A stretch of DNA of 14,144 bases from Ruminococcus difficilis. GTDB lineage: Bacteria > Bacillota_A > Clostridia > Oscillospirales > Acutalibacteraceae. Shown piece by piece: positions 1 through 6,748 of the stretch (its first letter is position 1; the number at the start of each line of letters is the position of its first letter). The DNA lies in NCBI RefSeq assembly GCF_016680995.1, contig NZ_JAEQMG010000122.1, positions 1 through 14,144 of the forward strand. Reading direction: 5' to 3'. The position numbers and the translations under genes were made by a program. The notes beneath the pieces were generated by a model, which worked only from the letters and a program-made list of their open reading frames with translations, was not told the origin of the DNA and searched no databases.

Positions 1-9
1 TCTCCACCA
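1..9 (+). tRNA. Probable 3' end of a tRNA (truncated by window edge)
   Basis: The first nine bases, TCTCCACCA, have the form of a tRNA acceptor-stem end with an encoded CCA, and a Rho-independent terminator follows 11 bases later. The complementary 5' acceptor strand would read GGAGA, common in tRNA-Ser. The body lies outside the window, so identity cannot be shown. Confidence 0.35.
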
Positions 10-20
10 TATTGTAAAAG

Positions 21-44
21 AACCCGCTGAATAAGCGGGTTTTT
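21..44 (+). terminator. Rho-independent terminator
   Basis: An 8-bp perfect stem, AACCCGCT (21-28) and AGCGGGTT (34-41), with a 5-base loop runs into a T tract. It most likely ends the transcript of the putative tRNA at the window edge and insulates the antiporter gene downstream. Confidence 0.82.
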
Positions 45-171
45 ACTTTTGTGTTATAAAAATGTGCACAAATTGAGCATAGCATCGCCGCTTTTATCGA
101 TAAACGACGTATGGATCAAGCGTATCGGAAGATACTATTGAAAGCGGTCAACGGGGAAAGAGAGAGTCAAA

Positions 172-1149
172 ATGGAAATGGTGTTGCAGATCGTTCTGCT
201 GATCTTGGGCTTTGTCGCGCTTATCAAAGGCGCGGATATCTTTGTAGACGGCAGCTCGTCGCTCGCGGCGATCTTCAAGGTGCCGTCAGTCATTATAGGA
301 TTGACTATCGTCGCGCTTGGTACAAGCGCTCCCGAGCTTGCCGTCAGTACCTCGGCGGCGCTCAAGGGCTCTAACGAGATCGCGCTGAGTAATGTTGTCG
401 GTTCGAATCTGTTCAACCTGTTGATGGTGCTGGGCGTATGTGCGCTGATCAAGCCCGTCCCGATCGATAATGTGATCCGTAAGCGCGATTTCCCGTTCTC
501 CATCATCACGACGATCCTGCTGTTTGTCGCGCTCGGCGTCGGCATGCTGGGTCGTGTGGATTTCGGTACGGTGAAGATGACGGATAACGTCGCGACGGTC
601 AGCCGTCCGATCGGTATCGTCGCGCTGCTCGTTTTCATCGGTTATATCGCGATGCTGGTCATCTCGGCGAAGAAGAACAAAGCCGAGGGAGAGCCGGTCA
701 AAACCATGTCGCCGCTCAAGAGCGTGCTGTTCATCCTGTTCGGCGTAGCGCTGATCATCGCGGGCGGTCAGTTCGTCGTCAATTCCGCCAAATACATCGC
801 CGCAGCATTCGGTATGTCCGAGACGCTGATCGGCTTGACGATCGTAGCAGTCGGCACCTCGTTGCCGGAGCTTGTAACCTCAGTTGTTGCGGCTCGTAAA
901 GGTGAGAACGGTCTCGCTGTCGGCAATGTGGTCGGCTCCAACATCTTTAACCTTTTGATGATTCTCGGCGTATCCGCCGCGCTTCATCCGATCCCGATCA
1001 ACTTTGCTTCGATGGTTGATTTTGCGATCTTGATCATAGCTTCTGTTATGGTTTATATCTTCTCACTTACGAAGCATATCAACCGCGGCGAGGGTATCGT
1101 GATGATCCTGATGTATGTCGCGACCGTCGTTTTTGCGGCGCTGAGATAA
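172..1149 (+). CDS. Calcium/sodium antiporter, CaCA family (YrbG-like)
   Basis: This 325-residue integral membrane protein is very probably a cation/Ca2+ exchanger of the CaCA superfamily, expected to move Ca2+ out of the cytoplasm against Na+ or H+. The family hallmark, two inverted alpha-repeats, is clear. GLTIVALGTSAPE begins at residue 43 and returns as GLTIVAVGTSLPE at 221; SNVVGSNLFNLLM at 73 returns as GNVVGSNIFNLLM at 251. The acidic residue in each GTSxPE is the expected ion ligand. About ten hydrophobic helices span the sequence, and a charged loop near residues 165-180 separates the halves. Length matches bacterial YrbG-type members (about 310-330). The ATG at 172 follows a purine-rich GGGGAAAGAGAGAG stretch; an in-frame ATG two codons later is possible. 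The ion selectivity is not readable from sequence. The next gene starts 61 bp downstream and may have its own promoter. Confidence 0.93.
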   Translation: MEMVLQIVLLILGFVALIKGADIFVDGSSSLAAIFKVPSVIIGLTIVALGTSAPELAVSTSAALKGSNEIALSNVVGSNLFNLLMVLGVCALIKPVPIDNVIRKRDFPFSIITTILLFVALGVGMLGRVDFGTVKMTDNVATVSRPIGIVALLVFIGYIAMLVISAKKNKAEGEPVKTMSPLKSVLFILFGVALIIAGGQFVVNSAKYIAAAFGMSETLIGLTIVAVGTSLPELVTSVVAARKGENGLAVGNVVGSNIFNLLMILGVSAALHPIPINFASMVDFAILIIASVMVYIFSLTKHINRGEGIVMILMYVATVVFAALR

Positions 1150-1162
1150 TCGCGCGATAATT

Positions 1163-1192
1163 GAATAAGAACGGACGTTTTCGCTCATACTA
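1163..1192 (+). promoter_or_regulatory. Possible forespore sigma-G/sigma-F-type promoter before the M23 gene
   Basis: GAATA (1163-1167) and CATACTA (1186-1192) are separated by 18 bases and fit the Bacillus sigma-G pattern GHATR-N17/18-CATNHTA. The -10 also resembles sigma-E. A start site about six bases downstream would fall near 1198, right at the GGAGG ribosome binding site (1198-1202), so the leader would be extremely short. That weakens the call. Confidence 0.3.
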
Positions 1193-1210
1193 TGGGCGGA
1201 GGCGTTTAGT

Positions 1211-1987
1211 ATGAATAATATAAAAAAGAATAAAGCGAAAAAGCCGACCGAGCGCGTCAGCTTCTATATCGCCCTGTCTATCTGTATGATGGCGGTAGGG
1301 CTGGCGGTATGGTCAGCGTATACGTCGTTCGGTGACATGCCCGAAGAAGATGACGAAAGCTACTTCGGCTCTTTATCCTCGCCGACTGCCGCTGTAGCGC
1401 AGGAGATGACCGGCGTGACTGTACCGGCTGAGACCGAGGCTTATGAAGAAACAGAACCTGAGCCCGAGACGGAGCAGCCGACGGAAAAGCACAGTGTAAT
1501 CGTCAGCGAGACCAATCCCGAGACAAAGGACGTTGCACATATCGGCGGATTGGATCCTTTACAGGCGGTACTGCGCGTAAAGGAGAGCCTGATCTGGCCT
1601 GTTAAGAGTCAGAATGTCATCAAGCCTTACAGTGAAGAGAGCGTCTACAGTAATACGATGAAAGATTACCGTGCGCATACAGGTTGTGATTTCTCAGCCG
1701 AGGAGGGTGAGAGCGTCTATGCCATGTGTGCCGGAACAGTGAAGAATATTTCTTCATCGGAATTATACGGAATCATCGTTGAGGTGGACTGCGGCGACTT
1801 TACGGTTTACTACTGCGGTCTGAACAGCGATCTGAACGTTGAGAAGGACAGCACGATCGAAGCCGGCGATACTATCGGCACGGTCGGGATGATTCCCTGT
1901 GAGAACGACAGCACGCATGTGCATGTCGAGATCAGGGTAGGGGACAGGTTGATCGACCCGCTCAGCGTAATTGACAGCGAGCGTTGA
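1211..1987 (+). CDS. Membrane-anchored M23 (LytM) endopeptidase, SpoIIQ-like
   Basis: The 258-residue protein has a basic N-terminus, one transmembrane helix (about residues 17-38), an acidic Glu/Thr/Pro-rich linker (about 42-105) and a C-terminal M23 domain (about 125-255). The zinc ligands are intact: the HxxxD motif is H156-D160 and the HxH motif is H236 and H238. It should therefore be an active peptidoglycan endopeptidase facing outward from the membrane. The start is supported by GGCGGAGG at 1195-1202. One helix plus an extracytoplasmic LytM domain is the layout of SpoIIQ, the forespore protein of the engulfment channel; clostridial SpoIIQ keeps the zinc site, unlike B. subtilis SpoIIQ. 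The sigma-G-like sequence upstream agrees with that reading, but no SpoIIIAH or other sporulation gene is adjacent. A vegetative cell-wall hydrolase is the alternative. A terminator follows the gene. Confidence 0.88.
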   Translation: MNNIKKNKAKKPTERVSFYIALSICMMAVGLAVWSAYTSFGDMPEEDDESYFGSLSSPTAAVAQEMTGVTVPAETEAYEETEPEPETEQPTEKHSVIVSETNPETKDVAHIGGLDPLQAVLRVKESLIWPVKSQNVIKPYSEESVYSNTMKDYRAHTGCDFSAEEGESVYAMCAGTVKNISSSELYGIIVEVDCGDFTVYYCGLNSDLNVEKDSTIEAGDTIGTVGMIPCENDSTHVHVEIRVGDRLIDPLSVIDSER

Positions 1988-2054
1988 GGTATATCGGGGG
2001 AGGATTCTGCATATGATATGACAGAAGTGCCCTCGATTCGTTCAGGGGCAGACG

Positions 2055-2087
2055 GCGGACGCTATCCAGTGTCCGCTTTGTTCTTTT
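2055..2087 (+). terminator. Rho-independent terminator after the M23 gene
   Basis: GCGGACGCT (2055-2063) pairs with AGTGTCCGC (2068-2076), a 9-bp stem with one G-T pair and a 4-base loop. It is followed by the T-rich TTTGTTCTTTT. It ends M23 transcription and implies a separate promoter for the gene at 2242 within 2088-2226; I found no clear consensus there. Confidence 0.78.
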
Positions 2088-2241
2088 ATAGAAAAATATC
2101 GACCACAATACCTTACTGTATTCGGAGAGCGGTCCGGATTTGTGCAGCATATCATTCTTGAAAATTCTGAATAAGAATTATTTTTGCTTAGATTAAAACA
2201 TACAGGATCATCTATCTTATCGCGTTGAGGAGGAAAGCAGT

Positions 2242-5208
2242 ATGATTCTAAAAAAGAAAATAGTATCGGCGATTTTAGTTGTGATCTTTGCGTTCTCTGC
2301 GCTGCCGGCTCTGCCGACTTATGCTGAGGAGGCTCCGCTTGTCGATCAGGGTGCGGGGATTGATATCGCGCCTGATGAAGCGGACGAAGCATTGTCTGAT
2401 GACGATATTCTCGCCGTGACAGCAGCACAGAGCGCGCCTCGGATCACAAATATTCAAAATGAGCATAACGGCGCTGTCATCAGCTGGGAAAAGCCCGGTT
2501 CCTACGGGTTATATTATAAGGACAACGCGGACGATTCGTGGAAGCTGCTGGCGCAGGTCAGCGGGACAAGCTATACCGATCGAAGTGTAAAAGACGCGCA
2601 GGAGCGCTTCTACACGCTTAGTACCGCATCTGCTCCGAGTGTTTACAATAATGACGGCATGCGTAATGTTTACTATGACGCTCCCCTCCTTAAAACCGTC
2701 AAGAACACCGAGAGCGGCGTGCTTTTGGAGTGGAATATCCCGTGGGAGAGCCGTCCTGAATGGGAGGGTGAGCGCTTTATCGTCTATCGCAAGACCGCCT
2801 CTACCTCCTGGACAAGAATCAAAGAGTACATAACAAACAGCACCTATACCGATCAGACTGCCGTTAACGGCACGACATATTATTATACCGTGCGTATGGT
2901 GAATGAGGATGGAAAGAAGTTTATCAGTCCGTTCAAGTCCTCTGCTGCCTTGACATGCAGAATCGGTTATCCCGTTATCACTAAGATAACGAATACCGGT
3001 AAGGGTGTCAGCCTGAGCTGGGGAAAATACGCGGGCGCTTATGCCTACCGCGTGTATCATAAGAGCGCCTCCGGCTGGACGCGCTTGACTCAGACGGCGT
3101 CCCTGAGCTACACCGATACTTCGGTTAAAAACGGCGAGAACCGCGTTTATACCGTTCGTGCCGTGGATAAAAAGAACGCCTTTGTCAGTGATTTCAAGCA
3201 TACGGGTTGGACAAATACTTTTTTTGCACCGCCCGTGATAGACAGCCTGGCGGTCAGCAAAAGCGGGATTACCGTCAAATGGACCGGGACGGCGGGTGTA
3301 GCCGCTTACGTTGTGTATCGCAGAACAGATTCATCCGCGTGGACGAGGCTGACTCATACAAGCGGCAATACATTTCTGGATAAAAACGTCCAAAGCGGCG
3401 GTACATATACCTATACCCTGCGAGCGGTTGATGCCGAAGGCAGGCTTATCAGCGATCATAACGGCGGTAAGTCGGCTGTTTTTGCCGTACCGCCGTCGAT
3501 CGATTCGATCGAGAATCTTGTCGGCGGGGTCAAACTGGGTTGGAAAAAACCGGCAAACGTTCATGCTTACCGCGTCTATTACAAGAGTGACAACAGCTGG
3601 ATTCGTCTGACTGAGACGACTGCACAGAGCTATGTCGATACCTCCGTCGTAAACGGTATGAAACGCATCTACACATTGCGTGCCGTGGACGCAAAGGGAA
3701 AGTTTGTCAGCGATTTTAACCGCGACGGCTGGAGCAACACCTTTTATGCGGCGCCTGAGATCAAGTCGCTGACCTCCGGCATGAACGGTATCGAGATCAC
3801 ATGGAACAGAACGTCCGGCGCAGAGGATTATCGCCTGTATCGAAAGACGGCGACTTCTTCGTGGACATGCCTGATCCAGACAACGGACACATCCTATACC
3901 GATACATCCGCATACACCGGTATTGAATATACTTATACGCTCAGGATGATTACTGCCGACGGCAGCCGTTTTATGAGCGACTGCAATTCGGGCAAGTCTA
4001 TCACCCGTCTTGAGATCCCTGAGATCGCCTCCATCGAAAACACCGATGACGGCGCGAAGATCAGCTGGAACACTATGGACGGCGTCGATTGTTTCCGTGT
4101 TTATTACAAGGGTAGTAACGGTTGGGTGCGTCTCGATACCTGCTACGGAACAGGATATACCGATACATCTGTTGCTGATGGCGAAACCCGCATCTATACC
4201 CTGCGCGGACTGAACAGCGCCGGCAGCTTTGTCACGGATTTCAACGCTTCCGGTTGGACGCATACCTACTTTGCAGCCCCTGTGCTCACGTCTGTGAATT
4301 ATGACGGAGAAGGCGGTTATACGACTGAGTGGCAGGCGAGAGAGGGCGTTTCCGCTTATCGTCTGTACCGCCGTGAACTCGGCGGAGAACCGATTGAGCT
4401 CGGAGATACAACGGCAACCACTTATTTTGACAATGCGGAGATCGATCATATCTACTGTTACACGCTTCGTTATCTGGGTGTGAACGGCGAGCCGCTAAGT
4501 GCCTTTCGACCGAATACGGTTTATTATTGCAACGGATCACCGTACACCGGTACCGTGAACGTGAACGGTGTGGATCGCACGTTTGAGAACGGCGTGCTGC
4601 TTGAGGGCTTTGTGACCGTTAACGATCAAACCTATTATTACAACGAGAACGGTACGCTTGCGAAAGGGCAGATCGTAGGTTCTGCCTCAACAGGATGGGT
4701 CTATGCCGACCCCGACGGTGTGTGCTGTATGGGTGAGGATATGCGCGAAGCAGCAGAGTTTATGATGACTGTTTGCCGCGGCGACACCCTTGAGGAGCGT
4801 ATGAAGTACGGATATCTGTATATTGCGCACAACTTCCCTTACGAGCGCCGTTACAATACGCCGAAAGACAGCTCGACCATGCCTGCTATCGCTCTTGATA
4901 TGTTCAAGAACCACAGCGGTAACTGCTATTGCTACGCGACCTGCTTTGCTTATATGGCGAAGATTGCCGGATACCGTGTGCGAGTCACGGTCGGCGCTAC
5001 CGGTGCCGGCACACCTCACGGCTGGGCGGAGGTCTATGTTGACGGCAAGTGGCTGTACTGCGACCCGGAGTCCGAGCTCCCGCGCTTTAACGTCCCGGAT
5101 TACAACACCTATATGAAGGAGGATCATTATTGGGCTTGCAGGTCGAATTGGCATACGGAGTTAACGCTCGATAACGACAATGCCGTCTGGAGTGAAGCTT
5201 ATAAGTGA
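2242..5208 (+). CDS. Secreted FN3-repeat protein with C-terminal transglutaminase-like domain
   Basis: This 988-residue protein begins with a signal peptide (cleavage likely after TYA, residue 28). A short acidic spacer leads into eight fibronectin-III-like modules starting near residues 65, 147, 244, 330, 417, 504, 593 and 679. Next comes a segment resembling choline/glucan-binding repeats (about 770-830, with TYYYNENG and a GW motif), then a transglutaminase-like domain (about 833-988). The triad is readable: C895 in GNCYCYA, H926 in PHGWAEV and D941 in YCDPE. The enzyme domain may crosslink or cleave surface proteins or peptidoglycan peptides, as proposed for other bacterial transglutaminase-like proteins; its substrate is unknown. 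There is no LPxTG, SLH or dockerin, so the binding-like repeats may attach it to the wall. GAGGAGGA (2227-2234), seven bases before the ATG, fixes the start. It appears monocistronic. Confidence 0.9.
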   Translation: MILKKKIVSAILVVIFAFSALPALPTYAEEAPLVDQGAGIDIAPDEADEALSDDDILAVTAAQSAPRITNIQNEHNGAVISWEKPGSYGLYYKDNADDSWKLLAQVSGTSYTDRSVKDAQERFYTLSTASAPSVYNNDGMRNVYYDAPLLKTVKNTESGVLLEWNIPWESRPEWEGERFIVYRKTASTSWTRIKEYITNSTYTDQTAVNGTTYYYTVRMVNEDGKKFISPFKSSAALTCRIGYPVITKITNTGKGVSLSWGKYAGAYAYRVYHKSASGWTRLTQTASLSYTDTSVKNGENRVYTVRAVDKKNAFVSDFKHTGWTNTFFAPPVIDSLAVSKSGITVKWTGTAGVAAYVVYRRTDSSAWTRLTHTSGNTFLDKNVQSGGTYTYTLRAVDAEGRLISDHNGGKSAVFAVPPSIDSIENLVGGVKLGWKKPANVHAYRVYYKSDNSWIRLTETTAQSYVDTSVVNGMKRIYTLRAVDAKGKFVSDFNRDGWSNTFYAAPEIKSLTSGMNGIEITWNRTSGAEDYRLYRKTATSSWTCLIQTTDTSYTDTSAYTGIEYTYTLRMITADGSRFMSDCNSGKSITRLEIPEIASIENTDDGAKISWNTMDGVDCFRVYYKGSNGWVRLDTCYGTGYTDTSVADGETRIYTLRGLNSAGSFVTDFNASGWTHTYFAAPVLTSVNYDGEGGYTTEWQAREGVSAYRLYRRELGGEPIELGDTTATTYFDNAEIDHIYCYTLRYLGVNGEPLSAFRPNTVYYCNGSPYTGTVNVNGVDRTFENGVLLEGFVTVNDQTYYYNENGTLAKGQIVGSASTGWVYADPDGVCCMGEDMREAAEFMMTVCRGDTLEERMKYGYLYIAHNFPYERRYNTPKDSSTMPAIALDMFKNHSGNCYCYATCFAYMAKIAGYRVRVTVGATGAGTPHGWAEVYVDGKWLYCDPESELPRFNVPDYNTYMKEDHYWACRSNWHTELTLDNDNAVWSEAYK
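2434..4530 (+). repeat. Eight FN3-like coding repeats in alternating A/B order
   Basis: The modules have a pitch of about 85-97 residues. Modules 3, 5 and 7 share a YRVYYKS-type strand and end with a GW-N/H-T-F/Y-F/Y-A motif. Modules 2, 4, 6 and 8 share YRKT-SSW-type strands instead, and modules 4 and 6 end in a D-N-GKS motif. The pattern points to growth by duplication of a two-module unit. Confidence 0.8.
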
Positions 5209-5235
5209 TGATTACTTGATCTATCCGGCAGATAA

Positions 5236-5269
5236 CGGCACGGTGGGGAGCGACGTCTTCACCGTGCCG
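5236..5269 (+). terminator. Inverted repeat downstream of the transglutaminase gene
   Basis: A perfect 10-bp stem, CGGCACGGTG (5236-5245) and CACCGTGCCG (5260-5269), with a 14-base loop lies 27 bp after the stop codon. No T tract follows, so it may be a weak terminator or a 3'-end stabilising hairpin rather than a classical intrinsic terminator. Confidence 0.5.
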
Positions 5270-5330
5270 GATCTGTCAGCGGAACCCTTAAAGGAATCCT
5301 GTTGTCCGATTGGTTTTTCAAAAATAAGTA

Positions 5331-5359
5331 TTGACAATCCTGTTTGAATTTGCTATAAT
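5331..5359 (+). promoter_or_regulatory. Consensus sigma-A promoter for tRNA-Leu
   Basis: The perfect -35 TTGACA (5331-5336) and perfect -10 TATAAT (5354-5359) are 17 bases apart. TGC just before the -10 also makes an extended -10. The start would fall near 5366, about 14 bases before the mature tRNA. Confidence 0.93.
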
Positions 5360-5379
5360 AACGCTTGTGAAATAAACAT

Positions 5380-5467
5380 GCAGGTATGGCGGAATAGGCA
5401 GACGCGCATGGTTCAGGTCCATGTGAGCATTGCGCTCATGCAGGTTCAACTCCTGTTACCTGCACCA
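5380..5467 (+). tRNA. tRNA-Leu (anticodon CAG)
   Basis: The 88-base gene folds as a class II tRNA. The acceptor GCAGGTA (5380-5386) pairs with TACCTGC (5457-5463), followed by discriminator A and an encoded CCA (5465-5467). The anticodon stem CATGG/CCATG holds loop TTCAGGT with anticodon CAG at 5414-5416, which reads CUG. A long variable arm (TGAGC/GCTCA) and T-loop TTCAACT complete it. It stands alone between its own promoter and terminator. Confidence 0.97.
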
Positions 5468-5468
5468 C

Positions 5469-5501
5469 AAAAGCTCGATTATATCGGGCTTTTGTTTTTT
5501 T
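5469..5501 (+). terminator. Rho-independent terminator of tRNA-Leu
   Basis: An 11-bp stem (5469-5479 with 5483-5493, one G-T pair) and a 3-base loop are followed by a 7-T run at 5495-5501. Confidence 0.93.
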
Positions 5502-5544
5502 GCATAAAAATGTTGGCAGACTCGTAATACAAATCTTTTTACCA

Positions 5545-5690
5545 AGGATTAGTATAAAGCAGGGAAGGCTGTATTATCGGCTCTCTCTGCTTCTTTGCAG
5601 ATGAAAGCTGCAAAGATTGCCCCGGGATAGGTACGAATGGACATTAGACAAAAATTCCGCAGAACGGTAAAATCTGCGGGCTTTTATTGG
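5545..5690 (+). ncRNA. Candidate structured small RNA (unidentified)
   Basis: No convincing ORF occurs between the tRNA terminator and the convergent lipoprotein gene (5502-5842), yet the + strand carries three ordered hairpins. The first is 5557-5592: a 15-bp stem with one A-C mismatch and some G-T pairs, hexaloop TATTAT. The second abuts it at 5593-5615: CTTTGCAG/CTGCAAAG. The third is the terminator-like hairpin at 5657-5679. No clear promoter was seen and I do not recognise an RNA family. The structures could instead be chance or belong to the opposite strand. Confidence 0.28.
5657..5685. terminator. Bidirectional terminator-like hairpin
   Basis: CCGCAGA (5657-5663) pairs perfectly with TCTGCGG (5673-5679) around a 9-base loop. 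T-rich tracts follow on both strands: GCTTTTATT on the + strand and AATTTTTG on the - strand. It could end a + strand small RNA, back up the operon terminator at 5704-5753, or both. Confidence 0.65.
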
Positions 5691-5703
5691 TGCCTTCAAG
5701 GCG

Positions 5704-5753
5704 TGAAAATAAATAGGCTGTCGCAAAACTGAAAGTTTAGCGGCAGCCTATTT
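5704..5753 (-). terminator. Terminator of the leftward seven-gene operon
   Basis: The long hairpin spans 5711-5753. AAATAGGCTG (5711-5720) pairs with CAGCCTATTT (5744-5753), continues through TCGC/GCGG, and after one mismatch forms AAACT/AGTTT around a 3-base loop. Reading leftward, the stem runs into TTTATTTTC. It lies 89 bp past the lipoprotein stop codon. Confidence 0.78.
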
Positions 5754-5842
5754 GCGTTATTTTATGCATTACAGAGTGTTGTGTGTATTGTTTACCGCAA
5801 AAGTGATGCTTTCGGCGGCGATTCGTATTGGCTGTGATCCTT

Positions 5843-6298
5843 TTAATCCGGAATGAACGGCAGTTCATACTTGCCGAAGGAGGGCTGGGGAACATCAGCG
5901 TGGGAATCAGACTGAGGTTTTGAAGAAGTTCCGCTCTTGGAGCTTTCTCCGCTTTTGCCTGAATCGGAGCCGCTGCTCTTCTGTGAGCTTTCACTGTTGC
6001 TCCCTGCATCGGAGCCGCCGCTCTGCTTATCAGAGGCGGATTTGTCATTTTCGGCATTTTTCTCGTCAGAATTCTTTTTTTCGGATTTCTTGTCGTCGGA
6101 CTTCTTGTCATCAGCGGTTGTTTCGGACTGATCGGACTTTTTGTCCGACTTTGCCTCAGTCGCTTTGTCGGCTTGTTGAGTTTCGGTGACGGTAGAAGGA
6201 GCTGTCTCAGTGTTATCCTTCTTTTCCTTTCCGCAGCCTGCCAACATGCAGATGATCAACATAAGTGCTGCGATTAACGAAATGACTTTTTTGCTCAT
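5843..6298 (-). CDS. Lipoprotein with disordered Lys/Ser/Asp linker and YELPFIP tail
   Basis: The product is a 151-residue exported lipoprotein of unknown function. Residues 1-21 form a lipoprotein signal peptide with lipobox LAGC, so Cys22 should be lipidated and anchored to the outer membrane face. Nearly all the rest (about 25-135) is low complexity: Lys/Asp/Glu/Ser-rich first, then Ser/Gly-rich, with no fold expected. The C-terminus is KYELPFIPD, whose YELPFIP core also ends the upstream dockerin protein. The frame stays open to 6460, but the start at 6298 is chosen because GGAGG sits five bases before it and the signal peptide begins there; the longer version would overlap the upstream gene and bury the signal peptide. 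It is the last gene of the operon, 19 bp after the dockerin gene. The protein may be a flexible tether that presents the terminal motif at the surface. Confidence 0.87.
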   Translation of the reverse strand: MSKKVISLIAALMLIICMLAGCGKEKKDNTETAPSTVTETQQADKATEAKSDKKSDQSETTADDKKSDDKKSEKKNSDEKNAENDKSASDKQSGGSDAGSNSESSQKSSGSDSGKSGESSKSGTSSKPQSDSHADVPQPSFGKYELPFIPD

Positions 6299-6317
6299 TG
6301 TAACCTCCATAGATGTA

Positions 6318-6725
6318 TCAGTGACTCGGAATAAACGGCAGCTCATACGGGTCGCGTGTCGGCGTCGGTGTTGTGGGAGCTGCTGTTGTGGGAGCTGCCG
6401 TTGTGGGCGTTGTAGGATCGGAATAGCCGATAATCTCGTCGATTTGATAGGGATTGTCAAAACCTACCAGATAACGCTGAATCAGTGTTGCGTCTGTGAT
6501 ATCGACCGTTTCGTCGCCGTTTACATCGGCAGCCTGCTCGTCAAGGTCATAGTCCTCGATCTCGGACAAAACATACTGAATAAGCGTCGAATCCGGAAGC
6601 GTGACTTCACCGTTGCGGTCGGCATCACCACGCAGACGATTGTCGGCCGCATATGTTGAAGGGAGCGTGTAAACGGCAGTCAGTATAAAGAGCAGAGCGA
6701 TAACGATTGAACCTATTCTTTTCAT
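6318..6725 (-). CDS. Secreted type I dockerin protein with Thr/Pro linker and YELPFIP tail
   Basis: The 135-residue protein has a signal peptide (cleavage likely after TYA, residue 26) and a type I dockerin (about 33-100). Two Ca2+-binding F-hand loops are visible: D34-A-D-R-N-G ending at D45, and D67-V-N-G-D ending at D78. Each is followed by the helix containing the LIQ-Y motif. Dockerins bind cohesins, so the product may dock on a cohesin-bearing surface protein, though lone dockerins also occur outside cellulosomes. A Thr/Pro/Ala linker (about 103-122) leads to the end, PYELPFIPSH. No catalytic domain is present, which is unusual for a dockerin protein: the payload seems to be only the linker and tail. 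GGAGGTG before the ATG supports the start. It lies 23 bp after the membrane-protein gene and 19 bp before the lipoprotein gene. Confidence 0.9.
   Translation of the reverse strand: MKRIGSIVIALLFILTAVYTLPSTYAADNRLRGDADRNGEVTLPDSTLIQYVLSEIEDYDLDEQAADVNGDETVDITDATLIQRYLVGFDNPYQIDEIIGYSDPTTPTTAAPTTAAPTTPTPTRDPYELPFIPSH
6370..6411 (-). repeat. 15-bp tandem repeat coding the Thr/Ala/Pro linker
   Basis: GTTGTGGGAGCTGCT at 6370-6384 recurs at 6385-6399 with one change and partly at 6400-6411. It encodes the TTAAP-type linker repeat of the dockerin protein. Such repeats can change copy number by slippage and so alter linker length. Confidence 0.8.
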
Positions 6726-6748
6726 ATTACACCTCCGGTTATGCCTGC

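Larger units (their letters stand above)
5502..5842. other. Convergent intergenic region without a supported gene
   Basis: The 341 bp between the tRNA-Leu terminator and the lipoprotein stop codon hold no supported protein gene. They contain the candidate structured RNA (5545-5690), the bidirectional hairpin (5657-5685) and the operon terminator (5704-5753). I see nothing clear in 5754-5842. Confidence 0.65.

Noticed and set aside
3331..4449. A 372-residue open frame on the - strand inside the FN3/transglutaminase gene
   Set aside because: It is an antisense shadow of a gene with a strong start, signal peptide and recognisable domains; its own protein has no recognisable fold.
5849..6347. 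YELPFIP as a sortase (LPxTG-like) signal
   Set aside because: It lacks the TG/TS after LPx, and no hydrophobic segment or basic tail follows; the motif lies within two residues of the stop codon.
6299..6460. Upstream extension of the lipoprotein frame to an ATG at 6460
   Set aside because: It would overlap the dockerin gene, add a Gln/Pro/Arg-rich stretch and bury the lipoprotein signal peptide. The ATG at 6298 has a GGAGG five bases upstream.
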